Shown here one piece after another: positions 42,920-52,299 of a stretch of 52,367 bases of DNA. The stretch's first letter is position 1. Each line of letters opens with the position of its first letter. The stretch comes from an uncultured Acidobacteriota bacterium (GTDB taxonomy: Bacteria > Acidobacteriota > Thermoanaerobaculia > UBA5066), in the NCBI GenBank assembly GCA_903845115.1, contig CAIMWE010000032.1, positions 1-52,367 of the forward strand. Direction: 5' to 3'. A program made the position numbers and the translations under genes. The notes beneath the pieces are model-generated. The model did not search any database. It was not told where the DNA came from and saw nothing but the letters and a program-made list of their open reading frames with translations.

Positions 42920-44287
42920 TCAGGCGAGCGGCGCGCCGGCCGCCCGGCGCGGGTAGGGCGAGACCATCGTGTCGTAGACCGAGACGGCATAGCTGTCGGT
43001 CATCCCCGCGAGGTGGTCCGCGATGGCCCGCGCGAACTGGGGATCCCGATGGTAGTGCGAGGCGATCTCGACCTCGATGCGCTTGAGAGGGATGTCGCGG
43101 AGGTAGCGGACCCCCGTGAGGTCCCGGTATCGAAGGAGGACGTAGTCCGGCAGCAGGCGCGGATTCCGGTAGAAGGCCCCGAACAGGGACGCGAGGATGT
43201 GCTGCGCGCGCCCGTCGTGCTGCGCGACGACGTGGCTGTGGATGATCTGCTGGTAGATGAACTCCTTCAGCTCGAGGTAGAGCTTCTCCCCGCCCCGGGA
43301 AGGAGCGACGAGGGAAGCCGGGAGCCGGTCCCGCTGCTCGTAGAACTCGTCGGGCGTCGCGATCTTCCTCGCCGAGAGCCAGCGTCCGATGGAGACGCGG
43401 GAGGCCTCGAGCACGTCCGTGACGAGGAGGTGGATCATCCCCCGGACGAGGAGCGCGTTCCTCACCGTCCGGTCCGCCGCCGAGGTCCAGGCCGGACCGG
43501 CCGCCGCGACCACCGCCTTCGAGATCCGGAGGGAGAGGACCTTCCCGTCCTCCACGAGGGGCAGGCCGTCCTCCAGGTCGTGCGCCTGCTGGGCGATCTC
43601 GTCGGCCCACCCGACGGCCTGCCCCTCGAGGTGCCCGCCGGAGGAGAGATGGAGGCTCTCCCGGGCGACGACGGGGAACGGGAAGTCCCGTCGCCAGGCC
43701 GTGTGCTTGAGGATCCCCTCGCGCGTGTCGTCGGTCAGGTTCAGCCCTGGGTGCTCGTAGCGCTTCTCGAGCAGGTCGACGACCCGCAGGGACTGGTAGT
43801 TGTGCTTGAACGCCCCGACCTTCGAGGTCACTTCCACCGGGAGCGGGACCGACGGCTCGGCTCCGGCCAGGAGCCGGTTGAGCGCCTTCTCCCCCGAATG
43901 ACCGAACGGCGTGTGGCCGACGTCGTGCGCGAGGGCGCACGCCTCCGCGAGGTCCTCGTTGAGGTTCAGGGTCCTCGCGAACGTCCTCGCGAGCTGCGTC
44001 GCCTCCAGCGTGTGGGTCAGACGGGTCCGGTAGTGGTCGCCTTCGAACGGGATGAAGACCTGGGTCTTGTGCTTGAGCCGCCGAAACGCCTTGGAGTGGA
44101 CGATCCGGTCCCGGTCCCGCTGGTACTGGGTCCGGAGGTCGGCCGACCGCCCCTCGTCCGGGACCGGGAGCCGGCGCACCGCGCGCGCGGACCTCGACGC
44201 GTAGATCGCCAGGCGGCGCTCCTCCGCTTCTTCGAGCTGCCGCCGGCTGAAGAAGAAGACGCGGGGCTCTCGCGGTTTCTGAGACAT
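42920..44287 (-). CDS. dgt: Deoxyguanosinetriphosphate triphosphohydrolase-like HD protein
   Basis: A 455-residue HD-domain enzyme that likely splits dNTPs into deoxynucleoside and triphosphate. Features are QYQRDRDRIVHSKAFRRLKHKTQVF, then RTRLTHTLEATQLART (H92) and LAHDVGHTPFGHSGE (H121, D122), which form the metal site. The start was set at ATG 44287 because the segment before it is arginine/glycine-rich and lacks family similarity. It follows folC by 11 bases. Substrate preference (dGTP or other dNTPs) cannot be read. Confidence 0.88.
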   Translation of the reverse strand: MSQKPREPRVFFFSRRQLEEAEERRLAIYASRSARAVRRLPVPDEGRSADLRTQYQRDRDRIVHSKAFRRLKHKTQVFIPFEGDHYRTRLTHTLEATQLARTFARTLNLNEDLAEACALAHDVGHTPFGHSGEKALNRLLAGAEPSVPLPVEVTSKVGAFKHNYQSLRVVDLLEKRYEHPGLNLTDDTREGILKHTAWRRDFPFPVVARESLHLSSGGHLEGQAVGWADEIAQQAHDLEDGLPLVEDGKVLSLRISKAVVAAAGPAWTSAADRTVRNALLVRGMIHLLVTDVLEASRVSIGRWLSARKIATPDEFYEQRDRLPASLVAPSRGGEKLYLELKEFIYQQIIHSHVVAQHDGRAQHILASLFGAFYRNPRLLPDYVLLRYRDLTGVRYLRDIPLKRIEVEIASHYHRDPQFARAIADHLAGMTDSYAVSVYDTMVSPYPRRAAGAPLA

Positions 44288-44298
44288 CGTCTTTCCCG

Positions 44299-45497
44299 TC
44301 AGGCGGGCCCGAGCAGCGCCAGAGCGTCCCCGACCAGGAAGAGGGATCCGGTGACGATTATAGGGGCGCCGTCCTGGTTCCCCTCCTCGTCGAGGCAGGC
44401 GAGCGCCTCGGCCAGACCGGGACGACATCGCGCGTCCGGGCGGCCGAGCCGAGCCGCCAGCCGGCCCGGATCCTCCGCCCTCGGGTTGGAGGGCGCCGTC
44501 AGGACGACCTTTCTCACGCGGGACCCGAGGGGCGCGAAGACCCCCTCGAGATCCTTGTCGGCGAGCCCCCCGAAGATCAGGTCCGCCCAGCCCACGAGAT
44601 TCGCCTCGTCGAGCCAGGCCGCCAGGGAGCGGGCGCCGTCAGGGTTGTGGGCCCCGTCCAGGAGGAGGGGCCGGAACCCGTCCCGCGGAACGCGCTGGAG
44701 CCGACCCGGCCAGCGCACCGAGGCCACCCCCTCACGGATCGCCTCCTCCGTCAGGGGGCAGAAGCTCGCGGCTGCCTCGACGGCCAGGGCCAGGTTCGCC
44801 CTCTGGTGCCGGCCGTCGAGGGGGCAGCAGTCGGCGTACCGGGCGGTCGGGGGCACCGAGATGAGGCGGGCGCCCGCCCGGCGGGCTTCCTCCTCGAGGG
44901 TCCGGAGGAGCGGGCCCCCCTCGGCGGTGAGGGCCGGCCGGCCGGGGCGGAAGATCCCCGCCTTCTCGCGAGCCACCGCCTCGAGCGACGGGCCGAGGAC
45001 CTCGAGGTGGTCCGAGCCGACGTTGGTCACGATGGAGACTTCCGGGTCCAGGACGTTGGTGGCGTCGAGACGCCCGCCGATCCCGACTTCCACGACCGCC
45101 ACGGAGACCCGGGCCCGGCGGAAGATCTCGAACGCCCCGACCGTGATCGCCTCGAAGTAGCTCGGCGCGAGGGCGCCCGCGCCCGCGACACAGGAGACGT
45201 GAGAGAGGACCTCGTCCAGAAGCGCGTCGGGGACGTCCTCGTCGGCGACCCGGACCCGCTCGGTCACTCGGACCAGGTGCGGGGAGGTGTAGAGGCCCAC
45301 CCTGACGCCGGCGGCGGTCAAGATGGCGGAGGCGAACGCCGCGGTGGACCCCTTTCCGTTGGTCCCGGCGATCAGGAGGGTCCTGAAGTGGCGGTCCGGA
45401 GAGCCCAGCCCCTCGAGGAGGGCCCGGGTGCGCGCGAGCCCAGGGCGGATCTTCTGAGGGCCCAGCGCCTCGAGGAAGGCGAGCCCCCCCCGTCGGC

Positions 45498-45501
<4 letters not shown>
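44299..45501 (-). CDS. folC: Folylpolyglutamate synthase / dihydrofolate synthase
   Basis: A 400-residue Mur-ligase-fold enzyme joining glutamate to dihydropteroate or folates with ATP. The P-loop LIAGTNGKGSTAAFASAIL (46-53 core), YTSPHLVRVTERVRV, VEVGIGGRLDATNVL and GSDHLEVLG are diagnostic, and LLLDGAHNPDGARSLA marks the C-terminal domain. GTG 45501 overlaps the accD stop (GTGA), and accD-folC is a common bacterial pairing. Length is slightly short but all core motifs are present. Confidence 0.93.
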
Positions 45502-46340
<839 letters not shown>

Positions 46341-46355
46341 GCGGAACTGGGGAGT

Positions 46356-47153
46356 CTATCCCGGCCCGTCCCCCGCGAGGGAGACGAGCGGCCTGCCCGA
46401 CGGGCCGGTCGAGACGACCGCCGGAACGCCGAAGAGCTGCGTGAGGACCTTCGCCGTGAGGGTCTCCCGGACCGGGCCGTCCTCGACGACGTGCCCCTCG
46501 CGAAGGAGGACGACGCGATCGGCCGCGGCCGCGGCGACGTCCATCTCGTGCGTCGAGAAGACCACGAGCCCGCCCGAGGCCGCCTTCCTCCGGAGGATGC
46601 GGACGACGAGGAAGCGGTGCCTCGGGTCGAGGTTCGCCGCCGGCTCGTCCAGGAGGAGGATGTCGGTCTCTCCCGCGAGGACGCGCGACAGGAAGACGCG
46701 CTGCCGCTCCCCTCCGCTCATCTCCCGGACGTCCCGGTCAGCGAAGGCGGCGGTGCCGGTCTCCTCGAGGGCGCGCCGGGCCGCAGCGTGGTCCTCGGCC
46801 CGGGGAGCCCCGAGGAGGCCGAGATAGGCGGTCCGGCCGAGGAGGACCATCTCGAGGGCGCTCGCCGGGAAGAGGGGTTCGAACGACTGGGGCAGGTACC
46901 CGATCCTCCGCGCGGCGTCTCGCCTGGTCAGGTCGCTCGCCGGGCGGCCGTCGAGCGTCAGCGTTCCCGACGTCGGGGGGAGGAGCCCCGCGAGGAGCTT
47001 CAGCAGGGTGGACTTCCCCGATCCGTTCTCCCCGAGCAGCGCCACGACCTCGCCCGTTCCGAGATCGAGGTCGACGCCGGAGAGGGCCTCCCGGCGCCCG
47101 TACGAGGCCGAGACGTCCCGGAGGAGGAAGCGGTTCGTGCCGGCGGCGGCCAC
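46356..47153 (-). CDS. ABC transporter ATP-binding protein (BtuD/FecE-like)
   Basis: A 265-residue ABC ATPase with Walker A GENGSGKST (41-49), the Q-loop YLPQSF, the signature MSGGERQRV, Walker B ILLLDEPAANLDP and a switch histidine in VVFSTHEMD. It belongs to the vitamin B12/iron-siderophore importer group by sequence style and by its partners, the FecCD-type permease and the binding protein directly upstream. GTG 47153 follows the permease stop by 2 bases. It powers inner-membrane uptake; the substrate is unknown. Confidence 0.9.
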   Translation of the reverse strand: MAAAGTNRFLLRDVSASYGRREALSGVDLDLGTGEVVALLGENGSGKSTLLKLLAGLLPPTSGTLTLDGRPASDLTRRDAARRIGYLPQSFEPLFPASALEMVLLGRTAYLGLLGAPRAEDHAAARRALEETGTAAFADRDVREMSGGERQRVFLSRVLAGETDILLLDEPAANLDPRHRFLVVRILRRKAASGGLVVFSTHEMDVAAAAADRVVLLREGHVVEDGPVRETLTAKVLTQLFGVPAVVSTGPSGRPLVSLAGDGPG

Positions 47154-47155
47154 GG

Positions 47156-48163
47156 TCAGTTTCTCTGCCTCAGAAGGACCAGGAACGCCGGGGCCCCGAG
47201 GAGGGCCGTGACCGCACCGACGGCGACTTCGGTCGGGGAAAAGACCGTCCGCGCCGCCACGTCCGAGGCCGCCAGGAGGACGGCGCCCGTCAGGAACGAC
47301 AGGAACAGGACCCGGACGTGCCCCCGCGCCACGAGCCGGACGGCGTTCGGGACGAGAAGCCCGACGAACCCGATGATGCCGGCGTGCGCCACCGCGGCCG
47401 CGGCCAGGAGGGAAGCGGCCACGTAGGCGATCCGCTTCGTCCGCTCGACGCTGATCCCGAGAGTGAAAGCGGTCTCTTCGCCCAGGGTGAGGGCGTCGAG
47501 CGACCGGGAGAGGCCGAGGAGAACGAGCCCGGCTCCCGTCGCGTAGATCGCCATCGACACGACGCTCTCGCGCGTCGCGCCGGCCAGGGACCCGAGCATC
47601 CAGAAGACGAAGCCCCTGGTCTGGTCGGCGTTCCCGAAGGAGAGGAGGAAGAGGAGGATCGCGGAAGCGAGCGCGTTGACGACGACGCCGGAGAGGAGGA
47701 GCCGGTTCCGGTCCAGCCGGCCGCGCACCGAGGCGCCGACGCCCACGAGGGCGATCGCGGCCAGGGCACCGAGAAAGGCCGCTACCGGCCCCATGAGCAC
47801 GGAGGGGCCGGCCGGCGAGGAGACGGCGAGGAGCGATCCCACGAGGGCGCCGCACGCCGCGCCGCCGGAGACGCCGAGGAGGAACGGGTCGGCGAGCGGG
47901 TTCTGGAGGAGGGCCTGGAGCGACGCTCCCGACATGGCGAGGGCCCCGCCCACCAGGAGCCCCAGCAGGGTCCTCGGCAGGCGGATCTCGCGGACGATGG
48001 CGAGCGTCGGGGCGTCTCCCGAGCCGAGGAGGGCGGCGACCACCTTTCCCGGAGGGATCCGGATGCTCCCGACCAGGAGGGAGGCCGAAGCTACTGCCGC
48101 GGCGGCGAGCGCCGCCAGCGCGAACGGGAGACCCCGCCTCCAGCCCCCGGCGGCAGGGCTCAT
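47156..48163 (-). CDS. FecCD-family ABC transporter permease (BtuC-like)
   Basis: A 335-residue permease with about ten membrane helices. IRLPRTLLGLLVGGALAMSG and QALLQNPLADPFLLGVSGGA are hallmark FecCD segments, with HAGIIGFVGLLVPNAVRL as the ATPase-contacting loop. It imports B12, haem or ferric siderophore with its partner ATPase. ATG 48163 overlaps the binding-protein stop (ATGA). The segment before this ATG is arginine-rich and not family-like. Confidence 0.92.
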   Translation of the reverse strand: MSPAAGGWRRGLPFALAALAAAAVASASLLVGSIRIPPGKVVAALLGSGDAPTLAIVREIRLPRTLLGLLVGGALAMSGASLQALLQNPLADPFLLGVSGGAACGALVGSLLAVSSPAGPSVLMGPVAAFLGALAAIALVGVGASVRGRLDRNRLLLSGVVVNALASAILLFLLSFGNADQTRGFVFWMLGSLAGATRESVVSMAIYATGAGLVLLGLSRSLDALTLGEETAFTLGISVERTKRIAYVAASLLAAAAVAHAGIIGFVGLLVPNAVRLVARGHVRVLFLSFLTGAVLLAASDVAARTVFSPTEVAVGAVTALLGAPAFLVLLRQRN

Positions 48164-49038
48164 GGGAGGGAAGTCCCGATCCGGTCCGCCAGCGCTTCGA
48201 GCGCGTCGATCAGGCGCGGTCCCGGACGCTCGAGCCAGTTCCCCGGAATCGAGACGACCCGCCCCTCCCTCGCGGCAGGGACGAGCTTCCACAGGGGATT
48301 CGCTCCGAAGGCCTGGCGAAAGGCCTCGGCGTTCTCCCGCGTCTCGGGGCGCACGATCAGCCCCGGATCCCATCGGGCGAGCGTCTCGAACGAGACCCGG
48401 GGCCACTCCCCCGCCTCGCCTGCCGCGTTCGGGATCCCGGCCTGGCGGAGGAGATCGCCCAGGAAGCTCGCCGGGCCCGCCACGACCGGTGGATCGGGCC
48501 AGATGAGGATCAGGACGGACGGCAGCGCTCGCCGCCGGGAAGAGTGCGCGATCCTCTCCCGCGCCCGCCCGAGCCGCCCGCGCAGGGACGCCACCAGCTC
48601 TTTCGCGCTCCCCTCCGCTCCGAGGGCTCCCCCGACCGCGGTGATGTCGCCGAAGATCCCCTCGAGGGTGGTCCCGCCGGTGACGACGACGGGGAACCCG
48701 AGGGCGCGAACCCGTTCGAAAGCGGCCCGGTCCGTCCCGTCCCGGGAAGCGACGACCAGGTCGGGGGCGAGCGACACGATCCGCTCCAGATCGGGCGAAA
48801 AGCCTCCGATCCGCTCTTTTCCGGCCGCTCCCGGAAGGTCCACCGCCAGGTCCGGCACCGCGATGACACGGTCACCCGCCCCGAGGGCGAAGAGAATCTC
48901 CGCCGCCGAGGGGGCGAGCGCGATGATCTTCCGGGGAGGGCTGCCCCGGCCCGGTCCGGCTGCCGGGGCAGTCCCCAGGAGAGGCGACGCGAGAGCGAGC
49001 GCTCCTCCCGCCGAGAGGAGGAGCTGCCAGAAGATCAG
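48160..49038 (-). CDS. Periplasmic substrate-binding protein (BtuF/FepB-like), probable CTG start
   Basis: A 292-residue protein if translation begins at CTG 49038, which overlaps the stop of the preceding gene as CTGA. From there it has a hydrophobic signal peptide (IFWQLLLSAGGALALASPLL) and then the core RKIIALAPSAAEILFALGAGD of BtuF/HmuT-type binding proteins, IGGFSPDLERIVSLAPDLVVAS, and a second lobe ending in GNWLERPGPRLIDALEALA. No ATG, GTG or TTG occurs in frame between the upstream stop near 49273 and GTG 48858. That GTG lies inside the first lobe and would delete the signal peptide and the core. It captures the substrate for the adjacent permease and ATPase. Confidence 0.75.
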   Translation of the reverse strand: MIFWQLLLSAGGALALASPLLGTAPAAGPGRGSPPRKIIALAPSAAEILFALGAGDRVIAVPDLAVDLPGAAGKERIGGFSPDLERIVSLAPDLVVASRDGTDRAAFERVRALGFPVVVTGGTTLEGIFGDITAVGGALGAEGSAKELVASLRGRLGRARERIAHSSRRRALPSVLILIWPDPPVVAGPASFLGDLLRQAGIPNAAGEAGEWPRVSFETLARWDPGLIVRPETRENAEAFRQAFGANPLWKLVPAAREGRVVSIPGNWLERPGPRLIDALEALADRIGTSLP

Positions 49039-49256
49039 GACTCCTCGGCCTCCTCGAGGTCGTTCTGGATCCCGAGGCGGAGACAGGCCGCCGAGTACAT
49101 CTGCCGGGCTGCCTTCTGCGCGTTCTGTAGCTCCGCGAGCCGCTCCTTGACCTTCGCGAGCTCCTCCTGGATGTCCGCCTCCAGGTCGGAGACCTCCTGC
49201 TTGGTCACCCTCAGGGTGTTCTCGTAGAACTTCCGCTGCTCTTCGTTGAGGCTCAT
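49035..49256 (-). CDS. Small coiled-coil protein
   Basis: A 73-residue protein with a continuous heptad-like helix (QEVSDLEADIQEELAKVKER and on to QNAQKAARQMYSAA) and an acidic end. It has AGGAGAG 6 bases before its ATG. I do not recognise the family. It lies 54 bases downstream of the kinase-TonB gene and overlaps the binding-protein start, so it is probably co-translated with both neighbours. A partner or adaptor role is inference. Confidence 0.65.
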   Translation of the reverse strand: MSLNEEQRKFYENTLRVTKQEVSDLEADIQEELAKVKERLAELQNAQKAARQMYSAACLRLGIQNDLEEAEES

Positions 49257-49310
49257 CCGTCTCTCCTATTCGCTACGAAATGAATCGTCCGTGGGCGAGC
49301 GCGGCGCGGC

Positions 49311-52214
49311 TCACGGCCTGACGCCAATCGTGAAGGCTTTCCACATTTTCACGCGGACTCCGTCCTTCGTGGCCGGCTCGATCCTGGCGGCCTTGAGGGC
49401 GGCCACGGCCGCCTCGTCTACGAACTTGTACTGCGACGGGCGCACCACCCGTGTCTCCAAAACCGTCCCCTTCTCCGTGACGAGGGCGTGGACCGTCGGG
49501 TTTCCGAGCGTCCCATCCGGCCCCCGCCGAGCCATCTGGCGCGCCTGCGGCGGCATCGGCGGGAAAGGCCCGAGCTGGACGAGGCGAGGCTCGACGACCC
49601 CCTCGCCCGGACCGACGAGGTCTCCCTCCCGAACGGGTGCGCTGGAGGGAGCCGGAATGACCGGAGGCTGGGCGGGCGCGGCCGGGGCGACGTCCACGGC
49701 CGCCGGCGGGGCGGCTTCCACGACCTTGGGTGGTTCGGAGGTCGGCCGTGCCGGCGGCTCGGTCGGCCGCTGCGGAGGAGCCGTGGGCTGGGCCTGGGGC
49801 AGGTCCTCGGGACGGACCGGCGTCGCTGCCGCCCCTCCCTTCACGGGGGTCGGCACCACGGCCGTCCCCTTCGGGGCGCCGCCCTTCCGGAGCTCCTCCG
49901 CCTGGATCGCGGCAAGCCGTTTCGCTTCCTCGGCAACCGCCTTGGGGTCCACGATCCTCTCCACGGTCCGGGGAGCGGTCTCGACCGGGTCCCCGGCGGT
50001 CCCGGGAGCGGAGGCGGTGACCGGAGCGGCCGGCGACACCTCGGCCGCCGGTTTGTTCCCGGCACCCCGGGTGAAGTAGATCCCTCCGGCGACGGCCGCG
50101 ACGGCCGCGAGCCCAAGACCGGCGAAAAGGCCGGCCCTGCTCTTCGGCGGTTCGGCGACCGGGACGGCGGGTTCCAGAGCGGGAGCCTCGACCTCGGGAA
50201 GCGGCACCGGAGCCGGTTCGGCCGGCGCCTTCTTCGAGATGACGAGCCCCTTGCCCTTCTTCGCTTTCGTGTCGGTGCCCGGCCCCGGCCCGGCCGCCGA
50301 CATGGCGAAGGCCGCGTCGATCTGCTCGTCGGTCGGGACGGGCGTCGTCTCCGACAGGCGGTGCATGTAGATCGCGAGATCGGCGGGACCCGGCGTCGGG
50401 TGGGTGGAATAGAGGACCGCGTTGATCTCTTTCTCGAGCTCCGACGCGTTCTGGTACCGGGCGGCCGGGTCCTTCGAGAGGGCTCGGAGGACGATCTGGT
50501 CGACCTTCTCCGGGACCTCCGGGTTCTTCGAGGAGGGCGGCGCGACCGCCGCGCCGCGGACCTGCTCGAGGATCGCGAGGTCGGTGTCGCCCTTGAAGAA
50601 GCGCTCCCCCGTGAGCATCTCGTGCAGGACCAGGCCGAGGGAGTAGATGTCGCTCCGGCGGTCGACCTTCCGGCCCCACGCCTGCTCCGGCGACATGTAC
50701 TGCAGCTTGCCCTTCAGGGCCCCCGTCTGCGTCTGCGACATCTTGGTCGCCGCCTTGGCAATCCCGAAATCGCAGAGCTTGATGTCCCCCTCGAAGCTGA
50801 TCAGGATGTTCTGGGGCGAGACGTCCCGGTGAACGAGGTCCAGCTCGCGGCCGTCCGGACCGAGCCGGCGATGGGCGTAGTCGAGGGCGTTGGCCACCTT
50901 GGACGCCACGAAGAGCGCGAGCTCGAGAGGGAGCGGCCATCCCCGTTCCGGCCCCATCTTGAGGATGGACCGGAGGTCCCGGCCTTCCACGTACTCCATG
51001 GCGATGTAGTGGTAGGCGTCGACCTTCCCGAGGTCGTAGATGTGGATGATGTTGCTGTGGGTCAGCTGAGCCGCCAGCTTGGCCTCGTCGATGAACATCG
51101 TGATGAAGTCGACGCTGTCGGCCATGTGCGGGAGGATCCGCTTGATCGCGACGATCTTCTCGAACCCCTCCTCGCCGCTCATCCTGGCCTTGAAGACCTC
51201 TGCCATCCCTCCGGCGGCGATCTTCTCCAGGAGCTGGTAGCGGCCGAAGGTCCCGGTCAGACCGCTTCCCGTCCCCCGCGCGCCAGGAGAAATGGGGGAC
51301 GCGGACGGAACGGGCGCCGCCGCCTGCGAGATCGGGACCGACGGCCTGGCCGCCGGCGCGGGCGGGACGACGACCCCCGGGGAGCTCTCCGGTCTGGGAG
51401 ACGGATTCGCCGCCGCGAAGCGGCCGCCTCTCTCCAGGAGACCGCGCTCCAGATCGGCGATCTGACTCGCCGCCCGCCGGGGAGCGGGCGGCTTCTCGGC
51501 CTTGTCGGGCGCCTTGGCGCCCATCAGGCCGGAGAGGGTCTGGGTCAGCAACCGGTCGACGTCCGTGTCGCGGCGGACGGGCTTCTCGGGGCGCGCTGCC
51601 GAGGCCGCGGCCGGGAGGGAGGTCTCGAGCCGGATCGTCCGCTCGTCCACCGCCGGCGGACCCTCCTTCCTGGGGCCCGGCATGAGGCCCGACAGGGTGT
51701 CGTGGAGCTTCTTGTCGATGTCCGGCGTGGGACGGACCCGCGGGGCGGTCGCCGGCTTCACCCACTCGCCCATCCCGGAGAGGACGTCCGAGAAGATGTC
51801 GTCGGACGAGAGGAGCGGCGGCACCGACTCGGCACCGGGCCCGGGAGCCCCCCCCCGGGAGAAGGCTTCCAGCTCGGCCAGGAAGACCTCCTCCGTGAAA
51901 GGCTTCTCCAGGATGCTCGTCGCGCCGACGCGGCGGGCGTCCGCCACGCGGTTCTTCCCCCTGTATCCCGCCATCATCAGGAGAATGGGAGGCGGGGTTC
52001 CCAGGTCGAGGATCCCCTTGATGACGTCCGGGGTGCGGAGCTTGGGGAGAACGGAGGAGACCAGGACGAGGTCCGGCTTCGAGCGGCGGAAGGCGTCCAG
52101 ACCCTCCTCTCCGTCCCGGGCGATCACGAGCTCGTAGTCCTTCCCTTCGAGGAAGCCCCGTATCCGGTCGAGGTACCTCGGCTCATACTCGATCAGGAGG
52201 ATTCTCTTCGACAT
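49311..52214 (-). CDS. Receiver-like/Ser-Thr kinase/TonB fusion protein
   Basis: A 967-residue protein with four parts. (1) A receiver-like domain (3-120) lacking the phospho-acceptor: Ser53 replaces Asp, and the acidic pair is altered (LLIEYEP). (2) A linker with three LSG(L/M) motifs (145-149, 174-178, 227-231). (3) A Hanks-type kinase (324-600) with loop KIAAGGMAEVF, K358, HRDVSPQN (D464), DFG at 482-484 and MSPE. (4) One membrane helix (694-714), a Pro/Ala-rich stretch (717-880) and a C-terminal TonB domain (881-967, GNPTVHALVTEKGTVLETRV and so on). The kinase faces the cytoplasm and the TonB part the periplasm. ATG 52214 was chosen by GGGGAATT and the domain edge. It lies upstream of a BtuFCD-like importer. 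Confidence 0.9.
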   Translation of the reverse strand: MSKRILLIEYEPRYLDRIRGFLEGKDYELVIARDGEEGLDAFRRSKPDLVLVSSVLPKLRTPDVIKGILDLGTPPPILLMMAGYRGKNRVADARRVGATSILEKPFTEEVFLAELEAFSRGGAPGPGAESVPPLLSSDDIFSDVLSGMGEWVKPATAPRVRPTPDIDKKLHDTLSGLMPGPRKEGPPAVDERTIRLETSLPAAASAARPEKPVRRDTDVDRLLTQTLSGLMGAKAPDKAEKPPAPRRAASQIADLERGLLERGGRFAAANPSPRPESSPGVVVPPAPAARPSVPISQAAAPVPSASPISPGARGTGSGLTGTFGRYQLLEKIAAGGMAEVFKARMSGEEGFEKIVAIKRILPHMADSVDFITMFIDEAKLAAQLTHSNIIHIYDLGKVDAYHYIAMEYVEGRDLRSILKMGPERGWPLPLELALFVASKVANALDYAHRRLGPDGRELDLVHRDVSPQNILISFEGDIKLCDFGIAKAATKMSQTQTGALKGKLQYMSPEQAWGRKVDRRSDIYSLGLVLHEMLTGERFFKGDTDLAILEQVRGAAVAPPSSKNPEVPEKVDQIVLRALSKDPAARYQNASELEKEINAVLYSTHPTPGPADLAIYMHRLSETTPVPTDEQIDAAFAMSAAGPGPGTDTKAKKGKGLVISKKAPAEPAPVPLPEVEAPALEPAVPVAEPPKSRAGLFAGLGLAAVAAVAGGIYFTRGAGNKPAAEVSPAAPVTASAPGTAGDPVETAPRTVERIVDPKAVAEEAKRLAAIQAEELRKGGAPKGTAVVPTPVKGGAAATPVRPEDLPQAQPTAPPQRPTEPPARPTSEPPKVVEAAPPAAVDVAPAAPAQPPVIPAPSSAPVREGDLVGPGEGVVEPRLVQLGPFPPMPPQARQMARRGPDGTLGNPTVHALVTEKGTVLETRVVRPSQYKFVDEAAVAALKAARIEPATKDGVRVKMWKAFTIGVRP

Positions 52215-52271
52215 AATTCCCCGGGCGGAGCCCGGCGCCTCCGCATCCTCACCCCAGTCCAAGGAGTTCGT

Positions 52272-52299
52272 ATTATCCCTTCGAGGAGACGGGTGTCAA
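52272..52299 (-). promoter_or_regulatory. Sigma-70-type promoter of the kinase-TonB gene
   Basis: Read on the minus strand, TTGACA (52299-52294) is a perfect -35. It is followed after 16 bases by GATAAT (52277-52272), a five-of-six -10. Transcription would start near 52265, about 50 bases before the ATG at 52214. It is the best consensus promoter in the window and overlaps the start of the plus-strand gene at 52293. Confidence 0.65.

Noticed and set aside
48160-48858. GTG 48858 as start of the substrate-binding protein
   Set aside because: It would remove the signal peptide and the conserved first strand and helix of the fold.
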